The notes under the pieces were generated by a model. It was not told the DNA's origin. It did no database searches and saw only the letters and a program-made list of their open reading frames with translations. Below, in pieces: positions 1-10,772 of a stretch of DNA of 64,000 nt; positions within the stretch are counted from its first letter, which is position 1; each line of letters begins with the position of its first letter. Position numbers and translations under genes: made by a program. Source of the stretch: Diadema setosum (taxonomy: Eukaryota; Echinodermata; Echinoidea; Diadematoida; Diadematidae); assembly GCA_033980235.1 (NCBI GenBank), contig CM067065.1:27206155-27270154 (forward strand), written 5' to 3'.

Positions 1-73
1 TTATCGTTCAATAGAAATTGCTCGACATGTTTATTTGATTGGATTTTGTTCTGCCATTGTGCCTTATGATTAA

Positions 74-457
74 AGGGTGTGTACAGTTCTGGTCGAGGTG
101 AAGATTTAGCTTTTAACGTTTTGTGAGATATTCAGAAACCACTCTAAGAGATGTCAAAGAGCATGCAGTTCTAAGGGGTATCAAAAGTTTATTTGATGAA
201 AATCGGTTTTGAAATGGCTGAGATATCCAAAAACAAGGTGAAACAAAGATATACTAATAAAGTTGGGGCATGTCGCCTTTTATTATTAGCACTTTTTTGG
301 ATATCTCAGCCATTTGAAAAACCAATTTTCATCAAATAAACGTTGAATCCTTCTTAAAATTACATGCTCTTTCATATTTCATAAGAGGCTTTTCATTATC
401 TCACTTAGGAATGTTCAAAACATGAATCCCTACCTCAACCAGTACTGTACAATCCCT
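74..457. repeat. TTAA-flanked foldback MITE, family B copy 1
   Basis: A 384-bp palindromic element flanked by TTAA at 70-73 and 458-461. The left end (AGGGTGTGTACAGTTCTGGT) and right end are inverted copies, and the arms carry matching inverted blocks such as ATGGCTGAGATATCCAAAAA. No coding capacity is seen. An equal-length copy lies at 12409-12792 and an interrupted one at 1202-1791. TTAA target duplication is typical of piggyBac-type transposition, so this is probably a non-autonomous derivative (inference). Confidence 0.8.
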
Positions 458-461
458 TTAA

Positions 462-817
462 AGGGGATGGCTAGTAACTGATCAGTGGGAATCAGCGGGA
501 ATGCTGGGGGATGATTGTTCCAATTCTTGTGGGATTCATTTAAGATTACATTATATCTATTGTTGTGTGAAAATTATTTGCTTCAGAACTGTCTCATATT
601 CAAGTAATGAGCAGTTTAATGCCCCGTCACTGTACAGGCATGCTAACCTGGAAACATTAAACTGCACATTACTTGAAAATTAGACAGTTCTGAAGCAAAT
701 AATTTTCACACAACAATAGATATACAATGTACTCTTAAGTGAATCCCACAAGGATTGGAACAATCATCCCCCACACATTCCCACTGATTCCCACTGATCA
801 GTTACTAGCCATCCCCT
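462..817. repeat. TTAA-flanked foldback MITE, family A copy 1
   Basis: A 356-bp near-perfect palindrome starting AGGGGATGGCTAGTAACTGA and ending with its inverse, flanked by TTAA at 458-461 and 818-821. The left TTAA is also the right TTAA of the family B element before it, so the two elements abut through one shared target site. Other copies are at 39556-43900 (interrupted) and 58541-58898. Confidence 0.85.
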
Positions 818-821
818 TTAA

Positions 822-1201
822 CAGAGATTTTACCACTACATTTTTTTTCCCGCAAGACTAACAGCAATGAACACACATTTTGCATTTCCCCCAGAAATGA
901 TTTGATATTTGAACATGATAATTGGCACAATCAAGTTTCAAGTGGAGAAACGAACGTGTTAACCAAACTATGTGAAGTTCGAAACATTCATGAGCATGCA
1001 GCCCCGTTCAAAGATAGTCTTCCTGGATACATCCACTTCATTTCTGTACTTTTCACAGTCTCGCCTTCCTCTGTCTGTATACATGCTAACGTGGCAAACT
1101 GAATGCAATTCGTCACTTTGAAGGCCATTTGAGGGATGATCACAGCGCCACGTCATACCATTATGAATATATTATGTATAACGTGAACCTGGAGCTATTG
1201 A
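822..1201. other. Intergenic, nothing recognised
   Basis: Short overlapping reading frames occur on both strands but lack splice context, codon bias or known motifs. No repeat with a second copy in the window was recognised. Confidence 0.5.
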
Positions 1202-1791
1202 AAGGGATGGTAAAGCAGGGGCGGGTCCAGAAATTCCGTAAAAGTGGGCGACTTTACGAATTTAAAGGGGTCTCAGGCGCCGCGCTTCATTTTTCCTTGT
1301 TATGGCTCTTGCTTTAACCATAAGAAAAAAAAAAGGGGGGGGGGGGAGGGGTGGCGGGGAGCCCGGTACGCCCTCCCTTGGATCCGCCACCGTATAGTTT
1401 GGGTTGAGATGGAGATTCAGGTTTTAACTTTTTTTCGACATAATTAGAACCATAGATGAAATATTAAAGAGCTTACAATTCTCGCAGTTGTCTAAGAGGA
1501 ATTAGAATGTTTATTAGGAAAATCGGTTTTTAAATGGCTGAGCTATCAAAAAAAAAAACACCCAACAACAACAACAAAGTGAAACAAAATGGTCCTAATA
1601 TAAATGGGTCCCACATTTTATTGGGACCATTTTGTTGTTTTGATACATCAGCCATTTAAAACCTAATTTTCATTACATAAACGGTTAAATCTCTTTTAGA
1701 ATTCAATGCTCTTCAATATCTCATATAAGTGTTCTCTCTCGCAAAAACTTAAAACATGAATCCCCATCTCAACCAAAATTCTGCCATCCCT
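1202..1791. repeat. Family B foldback MITE copy 3, interrupted
   Basis: The ends match family B (AAAGGGATGG at the left, CCATCCCT before TTAA 1792-1795 at the right) and the inner arms share the ATGGCTGAG/CAGCCATTT inverted blocks. The left TTAA has decayed to TTGA. About 175 bp of a different element (1216-1392) is inserted near the left end, which accounts for the greater length. Confidence 0.65.
1216..1392. mobile_element. hAT-like MITE nested in family B copy
   Basis: Starts CAGGGGCGGGTCCAG and ends GGATCCGCCACCG, so the termini are imperfect inverted repeats. The interior holds an A-run and a G-run. The same termini bound 26861-27042. CAGGGGCGGA...TCCGCCACTG ends are common in animal hAT-type MITEs. 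Flanking duplications are too decayed to prove the superfamily. Confidence 0.55.
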
Positions 1792-2083
1792 TTAAAGCAA
1801 AGCTGCAATTGCGTTATGGGTTTGCTCATACAATCTCCACACTGATGGAAAAAAAAGACAGGAAAGGGTTGATTTTAAAAAGGAAATGATGTGTTCTAAT
1901 AAATCTATTGATTGAGGAAAATAAAACCAACTTTGTCATGAAATCAGCAACTAACTCTATTTTTCGGTAATATCGGGGCCAGCTAATGATTTTATTCGTC
2001 TTATATTTCCCCCATATTTGACGCACCGGCACACCTTATACTATACAATACCCTACCCGAAATACTGCTTGACACATCTTATA

Positions 2084-2619
2084 CAGTGCACTCCCGTTAC
2101 AACGAACACGGTTATAACGAAATTTCGTTATAACGAAGTAAAACTTCTGGTCCCAAAATTATCGCCATTAATGTCTATGGTACAAAATTCGCTTATAACG
2201 AACACGGTTATAGCGAAATTTTCGTTACAACGAAGTCTTTTCCGAGCCCCACGGACAAGGAAAAACAAAAGAAATGTGCTCCGTTATAACGAAATGCGGA
2301 TCGCTTTCGAAATTCGTAGCGGAACAAGCATGGGTGAACGCTTTACATCACGGTGTGTTCGCTCCGTGTGTCACGCACAGTTTCCGTCAATTTTATGCTC
2401 TCTTTAATGTGATATCCAAACGAAATTTAAAACGTACAGTGTACCATTCCGTTTCACATATCTTCACAGTGTAAGATGAGTATTCAACAAACAGAATATG
2501 ATATATGCGTGGTTTCCTTGTTTCTGTTATATACTGTATTTGTTCGGTTATAACGAAATTTCGTTATAACGAAAGAAAACTGCCGGTCCCGAGCATTTCG
2601 TTATAACGGGAGTGCACTG
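2084..2619. mobile_element. pogo/Tigger-like MITE
   Basis: A 536-bp element with termini CAGTGCACTCCCGTTA and its inverse, flanked by TA at 2082-2083 and 2620-2621. GTTATAACGAA motifs recur inward from both ends. CAGTG...CGTTATAACGA ends and a TA target are characteristic of the pogo/Tigger group of Tc1/mariner elements. It contains only short frames and no transposase, so it is non-autonomous. Confidence 0.75.
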
Positions 2620-2966
2620 TACATCTTTTTATTTTTCGGGGGGGGGGGGGGGGGGAGGGGTGGTTGGGGCAAACAAATATTTTAATGGCAATTAGATAAA
2701 ATATTAAATCGTAGGTTTCTAGAGGCGTTGTATATATTCCTTTTCTGTTACTTCTTTCTTGGCATCATTCATTTCATTGAGGTGTTTTTTTTTTCCCCCG
2801 CAAGTTTCATTCCTGACGTGCGTTACCAAAATACAGATCAGACAAAAGTGGCAATGGCAATGAAAATTCCCTGTATGCAGAGGAAACTTTACATAATCAA
2901 ACAAAGTTAAGATATGCTTATATGAAGTATATCAAGAGTCATATTCATTCATATTTGGAAATTAGA

Positions 2967-3045
2967 TGAAGAGCTTGCTTCCAGAAGGCGCTAGATTAAT
3001 TGAAAAGTGATGGATTTACCGCCTATTATAGAAGCAAGCTCTTCA
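2967..3045. repeat. 79-bp palindromic mini-element
   Basis: Starts TGAAGAGCTTGCTTC and ends with the exact inverse. The first seven terminal bases, TGAAGAG, equal those of the 250-bp MITE family at 6226-6474 and elsewhere, which suggests a shared transposase end signal (inference). Confidence 0.6.
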
Positions 3046-3498
3046 TATAGTGTGAAGGGGAACCTATACAAAAGAGCTGTTGTGTAGAGAATCAGTGGTT
3101 ATTCCTCTGGTTTGTAATAACGAAAATGAGAAAAACAAGTTTAAATCATGTGTTCCAATCTAAAAGTAATTTCTTGTGGTGGTCCTCATGATTCCTTGCG
3201 GGGATCTTTACTCTTCATTTTACACTTTAACAACGTTGATATGAATGAGCTTAAAAGACAGACAACATGATAATTTGCACCAAGTGGGTACATGGTTTTG
3301 TGCCAATAATCGTCAGTTCTTATTATATATATCAATTTTCAATTCAATTCAAAGTTTATTTCATTTTTCGACAAAACATACAAGTCACACTTCTTTTGAC
3401 AACAGAGAATAAGGTAAACAGAACATTATGTATCAAAAAGAATGTACGAACAATTGAGCACCTTATCGTAATTATACATTGTAGTAAAAAAGAAGCAG

Positions 3499-3533
3499 AT
3501 ATATATATATATATATATATAACTTCAAGAAGT

Positions 3534-3585
<52 letters not shown>
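3499..3585. repeat. (TA)n microsatellite
   Basis: Two TA runs separated by a short palindrome (AACTTCAAGAAGTT). Confidence 0.9.
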
Positions 3586-3588
<3 letters not shown>

Positions 3589-4439
3589 TTCGAGATATTT
3601 ACCACTTTCAGGTCTCATATTTCAATGTATATGTTACAAAAAGGGTTCTTGAAAGATATACTAGCGAGTTTGATTGCAAAGCAGGCCTTTAACACCACTT
3701 TTAAGCATTTTTTAATATCTATCATCAGATAGAGCAAAAAAAAAAAAAAAAACTTTCCAATGACACTCACTTTTTGAATAGCAAGGAATAAAGAAGCCAG
3801 ATGTAATGATTGGAAATACTACAAGTTTTCTTCTATTTTAACAGGTTTGATATATCTCCATTTTGACAAACATGGAGATAACTCGTTTTACGATGAAACT
3901 CTTCATTTGAAGTTTCCTTTCTTTCATTCCGACAAAGTGACGTAATCTTGAGCCTACCTTAACAGGAGGTTGAGAGGCGCCCCTGATCCTACCATTAATC
4001 AACACGCTTTGAAAAGAAACCAAGTAGAATCCAAGTAACGAAAGACATAACATCACGTACAGCAGCACAGTGCGCGCAACATGTTTCTGCGACATCGTTC
4101 CAAGCGCTTAATGTCATGCAGGTACTCCTGTATATATACCAATACCTCTGTGCAAGTCTGACTTCTCCGGCTTTTTTACCACAGGGCAAGCGGACGCAGG
4201 ATTTGATATCGATGAAGTCAATGTATCCACATAAGACAAATTAATTATATAGCGCACGTAGGCTGTCGTCTTACGGGTAATTATTTACTCATTTGATTGT
4301 TTACTTGCCTCCATCAGCAGCTGACAAATTAACCATGTCTTTTCATAACTTCCTTAACTTTACTCAAATTTGATCAGATTGATACTATTTGGCTGGTGTA
4401 TATCTTTTACCCTTTTATAGACTAATTTATTCTTGTCTG

Positions 4440-4600
4440 GAATTTTGTTTAAGCGCACACAGTATAATATAATCAGTAATAATGTATTGTTTCTATGAAT
4501 CATAAGGCAATATCTGACCTCTAGGAATACGAGATATCAAAGTTTCCTTGAGGTTTTAGAGGTTATCACCGCCCGCGCTTAGCAGGAGTGAAGTACATAT
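4440..4600. repeat. Upstream anchor of segmental duplication
   Basis: The order of motifs (CAGTAAT, TATTGTTTCT, CTCTAGGAAT, GAGATAT, TTGAGGTTT, GTTATCAC) is repeated at about 13330-13460. This marks the 5' side of the duplication that produced the two zinc-finger genes. Similarity is diverged and was judged by eye. Confidence 0.5.
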
Positions 4601-6225
4601 TCTTAGTTTGCAAAGTCTAAAGGGTGCATACCCGGATTTTATTATAATGTGTATTATACAGGGGGCACACCTCGCTGAGACTGTAGAGCATTTTGTTCTG
4701 TTTTTTGGTTTAGTGTTGTTTTGCTCGGTTTTACCTTGGGGATATTCATTTTGGGGGCAATCTTGTATATTTGATAGCCTCAAATTTGTAGGCAATGCTA
4801 TGAATTTTTTAAGAAGATCCTTTCAAACTTTCATCTAAGTTATTCGAAAGTTTGGGTCCAGTATAAGCAAAATATATTTCAGAGGTTAACACTGTTCTCA
4901 ACTAGGGAAGATAATTACATTTCCGTGGATCCTCGCGTGAGATAATTATGCATTTGTTTCAATTGAATATATTCTGATAAACTTTGGGACGTTGATTTAC
5001 CGTTTTAATGGCCGCCGGAGGCTTCAACACTGTTGCGCACAGAACTTATTAAAGCCTTTCAAGGTGTACTGCGAGCGGTGTCCCTTCCATGATACAGAGT
5101 TTAGTGGTCATAACGAATAGGCAAAATAATTGTATCGTTTCACAATGTCCGTTTTGTCCATGGTATTTTCTTCTTCCTTTTTATCCAATTTCTTTCCTTT
5201 CTGTTCCTCTCTTAATTACTTTTTTTTTTTCTAGTCGGTTTGTCAGCTGATTTCGTAAGCCGTGAGCTAACAGAGATGGATTACTTTCATGGCAGTGACG
5301 AACATAGTAACAGTAAGGATCTCATACGCAATCACCCTTACTCTACATTCCTTGACTATACAATACCTATAGCATGGCGGACCTGTCCCGATGCCTGTTG
5401 TTCTTCTTTTCTCATGCTTACTGAGATGGCAATCCAAATGAATTATGTCGAGCTCATTTTCCGATGCTTCCGGCCTATATGCGGTCCCTTTATGAATTTA
5501 AGTTTAACTGAAGCTAAAAGTAAACGAGCACGTTATTGTAAAGAAACTCGTTCTAATTTGAGACATAATGCCTTAGCAATAAATTTGTAATTTATCTTTT
5601 AAGACATAATATGCTAAAAAGAGAACCAAAATCAATGTAGAAACAAAATATCATTTTGCAAAAGTAAATACACATATAAATTCAAATCAAAATAATATAA
5701 CAGAGACAAATTAAATCGACTGAAGTCTAAGGATCGGGATATGGTATTGGTATAGTGCTAGATCATAATGAATTTATTGTAGGGTTAGACCTATGTTCAC
5801 AGGGAAACGATAATTTTGGGAAGTTTTGGGTATGTCTGAGCATACTCCATGAACTGCTCTCCTATACTCACTCTCTCATCTGGAAAGAATACACTTTAAT
5901 GTCTTACCTGTGCAAATTTTAAGCGCTCGCATAATTAAAAGAGAGCCCAGGATGGGGGGGGGGGGGGGGGGGATGATAAAATAGCTTTTCAAGTAAATTG
6001 TAACTGTTATTGAGACCATTTAGTTAAGAAATATACAAAGGACATGTGCATGTTCATGTTTTTTAAACACAAGCATTGGTTATTTATGCAGTAATGATTA
6101 AAAAAAAAAATGGTTTATTTACCGTTTACTACCTATTGAATAGATATTGAAATCATAAAAAAGATGTATTGCTACGTAAAAACTGGTTTGTTTATTGATA
6201 TACATAATAACAGTCTTAAAATGAA

Positions 6226-6474
6226 TGAAGAGTTTGTTTGCAAAAACCGATAAGTCCATATTTGCCAAATGGAGATATTTGCGATTAAAGGTCAAGAAAA
6301 ATAAAGAGAATAATAAGAAAATTGTTGCTTCTGCTGACCATAACTTCAAAAATGTACATTTACATGTGGTGACCAATATATGATTTAAAAGGTATTATTT
6401 TGTACTTTATGACAGAGACCGTACTTCAAAATCTTTAAAAATGGACTTATCGGTTTTTGCGAACAAACTCTTCA
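6226..6474. mobile_element. 250-bp TIR MITE, family C copy 1
   Basis: Bounded by inverted repeats of about 33 bp beginning TGAAGAGTTTGTTTGCAAAA. The interior is AT-rich and non-coding. The family is repeated at 14681-14935, 15209-15457, 16060-16312 and 20017-20264, all within this gene cluster. Confidence 0.8.
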
Positions 6475-6710
6475 AATGCTTCTGATGTGTTGTCACGACA
6501 CGACGTGTAAACTGGAGCACGTACTACTAGTATCAGAATAAGTTTATGTCTGTTGTCCGGCATCCACATTAAAACAATTTGAATCAATAACACTTTTTTG
6601 TTGTTGTTCTTCTCCGTCCTTGCAAATTGCAACCCTTCTTTCTTGGATAAAAAAAACCACATACTCGTCACTACGTTTTAACAGGCTTTCATGTTTTGTT
6701 CGTATACAGA

Positions 6711-7299
6711 CGTGGAAGCACGCCAGAAGATAGCGCAACCCTAGAATAGATCTCACAGTAGTTACGAAATCGGCTATGTCGGCATTGTCGGCGGAAGACT
6801 CCGAAACATGGCGCAATCCCATAATAAATCCTCTAATATATTACGAAATAAGCTATGTCAACGTAGTCGTAAAATGAGAATTTTGTATACACCTGTATCA
6901 CGGTGAGAAATTGATATATTATAGTGTGCGTAGTGTGTGTGTTTGTGTGTTTTTTTAAGTCACATATTTCATTTTGTGTTGTTCTATACAGTTTAAAGTA
7001 TTTGGTCCTTATTACCACTTTACAATTGTGACTTAATCACATCGTGAACTATGGTTTTGGCGATTAATGTGCACAATGATAAAATGTAAACGACTTTAGG
7101 TACGACTACGAAGTGGGAATTCCCCGCTGATCACAACAGCAACGCGCAGCATTAACTTCGCACAAATTGGTCAATCGTCCAAGCATGTTTATAGTGAGCG
7201 TATTTCAAGTACATGTGTACGCATACAATATACGAGGAACTATCCACTGAGGTCCCTGTCTTTGTTTTGTGCCTGATTCGTATAGACTGGTCCAAAAGT
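6711..7299 (+). promoter_or_regulatory. Putative promoter of upstream zinc-finger gene, with kappaB-like site
   Basis: This block is conserved with 18789-19300 upstream of the paralogous gene. A segment containing GCGCAATCCC and TTACGAAAT occurs twice here (about 6715-6785 and 6806-6870) but once in the paralog. GGGAATTCCC at 7115-7124 is a palindromic match to the NF-kappaB consensus GGGRNWYYCC, preserved with its flanks (GAAGTG...C) in the paralog. No clear TATA box is seen. Function is inferred from conservation between the copies. Confidence 0.5.
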
Positions 7300-7337
7300 T
7301 CAGTCTCAGCTCTGCCGTGATTTCCCTCGTATCGGTG
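7300..7337 (+). other. Putative non-coding exon 1, upstream zinc-finger gene
   Basis: The donor region TCGGTGGTGAGTTTGAT corresponds to ATCGGTGAGTTTGAT at 19341-19355 in the paralog. The transcription start is a guess by alignment with the paralog, whose TATA box lies about 75 bp before its donor. Confidence 0.35.
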
Positions 7338-7756
7338 GTGAGTTTGATGCTGTCTTCCGTGTGTGATATATTTCTGTGTTTTTAGAATGCTAATTATTAG
7401 TATTGTGCACTAAATTTTAGGCTTTTCATCTTTCCAACCGCTTGCATATTTAGACCACAAATTTTTATCCAATGCATCGCGATCGAAACGGGTGTATACG
7501 TTTGTTTGATCTCGATCTCTTTGTGACATTGCAAATTATACCTGTACGATTAGCTGAGTAGGAATTACAGGAACATAATGAATTGCAAAGCAGCTAGGCG
7601 CACAGCAATACAATACGATAGGACCATAGGTAGGCCTACGCTATATGGATACGTTACATCGTCATCGGTATTCTTATGCCAGTTTTTCATCTATCTCTTT
7701 TCCCACAGGGTTTCATACTTGTTCTTTGCTGAGGGAGATCAGAGTGAAGAGCCGCG

Positions 7757-7835
7757 ATGTTTGATGTAGGAAACGAGCACGATGAAGCCTGGATTGACGT
7801 GAATCATATTCCGTCGCCTCGGCAACGGTCCCCAG
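7757..7835 (+). CDS. Zinc-finger gene copy 1, first coding exon
   Basis: Starts MFDVGNEHDEAWIDVN and ends in phase 1 at CCCCAG followed by GTTAGT. The exon probably begins at 7709 after TTTTCCCACAG. Its closest relative is the exon at 20590-20671 (MFDVEDEHDEAWIDMN). Even the 5' leader before the ATG (TTGTTCTTTGCTGAGGGAG) is conserved, which supports this start codon. It joins in frame to 10773-12061. The acidic N-terminus matches no named domain I know. Confidence 0.75.
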
Positions 7836-10772
7836 GTTAGTGCGATGGTTCCGTGACATTTGCTCCAACAATTATTTCAATCCCATGAAATATCTGCGCG
7901 CTAGACCAAACGTATTCTACCCCAATATACCCCTAACCCTAATCCCCTAATTCACCACAAACAATAAACTAATTTCCATATCCCTCATTACACAAAAATC
8001 AATTGATTATTATAAAAAAAAAATGAATATTAAACGCATCAAGGCGAAACACTCAATGAAACGAGGGGCTGCATTCTATAAGCTAGGCTTCCTAGCAGTT
8101 CCCTCCATATTCAAGATGTTTTCCTTAATACGATTCATAGTTACTTTGCCTATGTATTTCCTAAAACTATGTTTTCTTTTATTGTAAAAAATAAAAAGTG
8201 ACATTGTCTTCTATTTTTTTTAAATATATGCAAATGTCATAATGTTTTCACAAATAAAATATTTTAGAAAACAAGTAAATATTAACGTAACGTAATAACG
8301 TAAATCTTCCTTGAGTGAACATCACTTATTGATTCCATAATAAGTTGTTACATCCACATTTTGAAATTCAGTTGACGCCCCTCTTTTTTTACTCTAAAAG
8401 CCTCTGGTGTTGTATGTAAAATTCAATTAACCAAGTAGCATGATCAGTTAATTCCATGAATTTAGCAGTCATACCGAGATTCATAGAATATTCTCCAGAC
8501 TTGACACGACTTTGTCCGATAATGCTCTTCTGAAGGTTTTATTTTTCTTATATTACCAAGTATCATACTAGCAATTAAACACAATATTCCTGCTTTTAAC
8601 GTAACTGGACAAATCCCCCTTTACATTTTTACATTCTCTAATGCTTTCTCAAATTTGCAGAATTTCTAAGTAATACTGTGGAATATTTAATTCCATTTAA
8701 AAAAAGTCTATCATCACGCAAATAATGAATTTCCATCACCCCTCCTTATCCACCCCATATTTTCGTTACAATAACACAACAAACGCTTCAGCAAAATCAT
8801 TCGTTGAGCTTTAACAAAATATTATGATAACTAGTCGTGCAAGTACTCTTGTCACCGTAACGTATGGCAGCACAAACACACTTCAAACTGTAAACATCAT
8901 TACTTCCATAAAATATTGTAGGTGGTTTATATGTTATATAAGGAAATCGGCCTTGATAAGTCTCATATGGCCTTTTCTCATTTCCTTACCGGTGTGCATG
9001 GATTCTATCATAAATACAGATGTTTGTATCATTCCTCTGTTTTCATGTAAACGTGATCTGCAATATTTTGTTTTCCCAGTCAATTTCATACCTTTGTTAG
9101 TCAAATTCATTTAACGTAAATTCAATTTCGAAATGCGAGCATTGTATTTCATACTCGTGCATTCAAGTGAGCTTGTTTGGAGCATTCAATTTCATTTTCA
9201 GGCCATCAAGTTCCAACTTCGCGCGATCAATTTAACGAGGAAAATGGAGTAGACTTTTTAAGAAAGAAGAAAAGGCATACACAACCAATGTTAATGCTTT
9301 CATATAGTGTAATTATTATTGCATAAAGGTTCTACATTATTTTTGTTCATGTATCATTAGTTTTTCATCTAAAAAAATAAATAAATTGTGTGGTCCAATC
9401 AGCAGTACATCCAAACAGCCAGCACAACCACAATTACGCACAATCTAAATCATAATATTTCTTGATGATACCGTATGTATGCTGACAATGCTAAAACACT
9501 AACCACATAATGGTAATGCATCAATTTAAAGACAAACTGACACACAATGTCCTCACATAGTCCCGCAAAAACAAACCAATAAGATAGCAATAAACAACAA
9601 ATTTGATAAGACGTATACAATGTTCATGTTATCAGTTTCAATTTAAGCCTAATCGAAATTGTTGTTGTTTTTTTCTGGAGGTGTCAACCAACCTTCCGCG
9701 AATTGTGCTCGTTTGCTTGCAGGCATATACAGTGCCCAACGTTTGTTTGTTTGTTTGTTTCATTTTTCATCTAAGAAGATCTGAAACAGCTGATCTTTTA
9801 TTGGGTCCAGTTGGATATAAGGTGGAACCACTTCACCGGGTTAAACACTCTGCTCTTTGCGATAGATAATTGAAGTGGGATTTTTCGCGTGCATGAGTTG
9901 TAACTCTGTTACACATGGGACCTTCATTTTACGTCCTATCAGAGGGACATGTGCCTGGTTATATATATATTTTTTTGTTTTCTTTCGTGAAGCCCGAGTT
10001 CATATTTGTCAATGAACAGGTGGATCTCTAGTGCAAAATAAATATCATTCATCATGAATCCCTATATATTCGAACCTAAATGAAAAAGTCACACATACAC
10101 GGCCCTAAACTAACTAAATTCCGGTCCTCTTTTAAATTGAATGCAGCTATTTGGAACATGGTTGCCTATTCACGAATTTGAATGACTGACGCGATTCCGT
10201 CGCCAACTTGACATGAATTTTAATGCTCAATGCTGAAATGCGTGCTCCTCTCTTAAACTTAAATGCTCCGATAGTGAATTGGCATGCTCCGGCAGTGAAT
10301 TAGAATGCTCCGATAGATAATTTGAATGACCGGATTTTGAATTTGATTGCTGATTCAGTGCTGCGAGCGTGGAATGCCTGAAACAATGCTCGGAATAGGT
10401 ACTTGAATGACAAAGTATGAAAATGACGGGAAAATTCTTGTTAGCATGCTGGATTAAATGTATTGATATAAAATTAATTAAATAAAAGGCAAACACAGTA
10501 GCACCTGTTCTATATTCGTGTTACATACTATGATAAATACGTGATTGTTAGACTTTTATGAAAAGTTTCACAGTGACAGTTTTTAATCCACCTCCAATTC
10601 ACCACCGCCATCAAATTCATTATGCTGAGCACTGACCTTCATTTAACACAACTATGTTATGTTAAATCTGTCCGATTATTTCTCAACTATATATATATAA
10701 TATGGCAGAATACTTTACGGTGACTAGACTTCCCCGTTACATATTGTGCGCCTTATTAATTTCCACTCTCAG
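7836..10772 (+). other. Intron 2 of zinc-finger gene copy 1
   Basis: About 2.9 kb of AT-rich DNA with no recognised exon. Positions 9120-9240 and 10200-10410 carry diverged short repeats around GAGCATTCAAATT in opposite orientations, which may be subterminal repeats of an old DNA transposon. The acceptor is TTCCACTCTCAG at 10761-10772. Confidence 0.5.

Larger units (their letters stand above)
2620..6225. other. Intergenic, repeats only
   Basis: Contains a G homopolymer near 2639-2656, a small palindrome (2967-3045), a TA microsatellite (3499-3585), a solo MITE end (ACTCGTTTTACGATGAAACT, about 3881-3900) that matches 30450-30474, and a second G-run near 5955-5972. Positions 4440-4600 match 13330-13460. 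A 116-codon frame at 5240-5590 follows a pyrimidine-AG acceptor-like site but resembles no family I recognise. Confidence 0.5.

Noticed and set aside
5240..5590. 116-codon plus ORF after a polypyrimidine-AG
   Set aside because: The acceptor-like site is suggestive, but no homology, no paralogous copy near 13-14 kb and no partner exon was seen.
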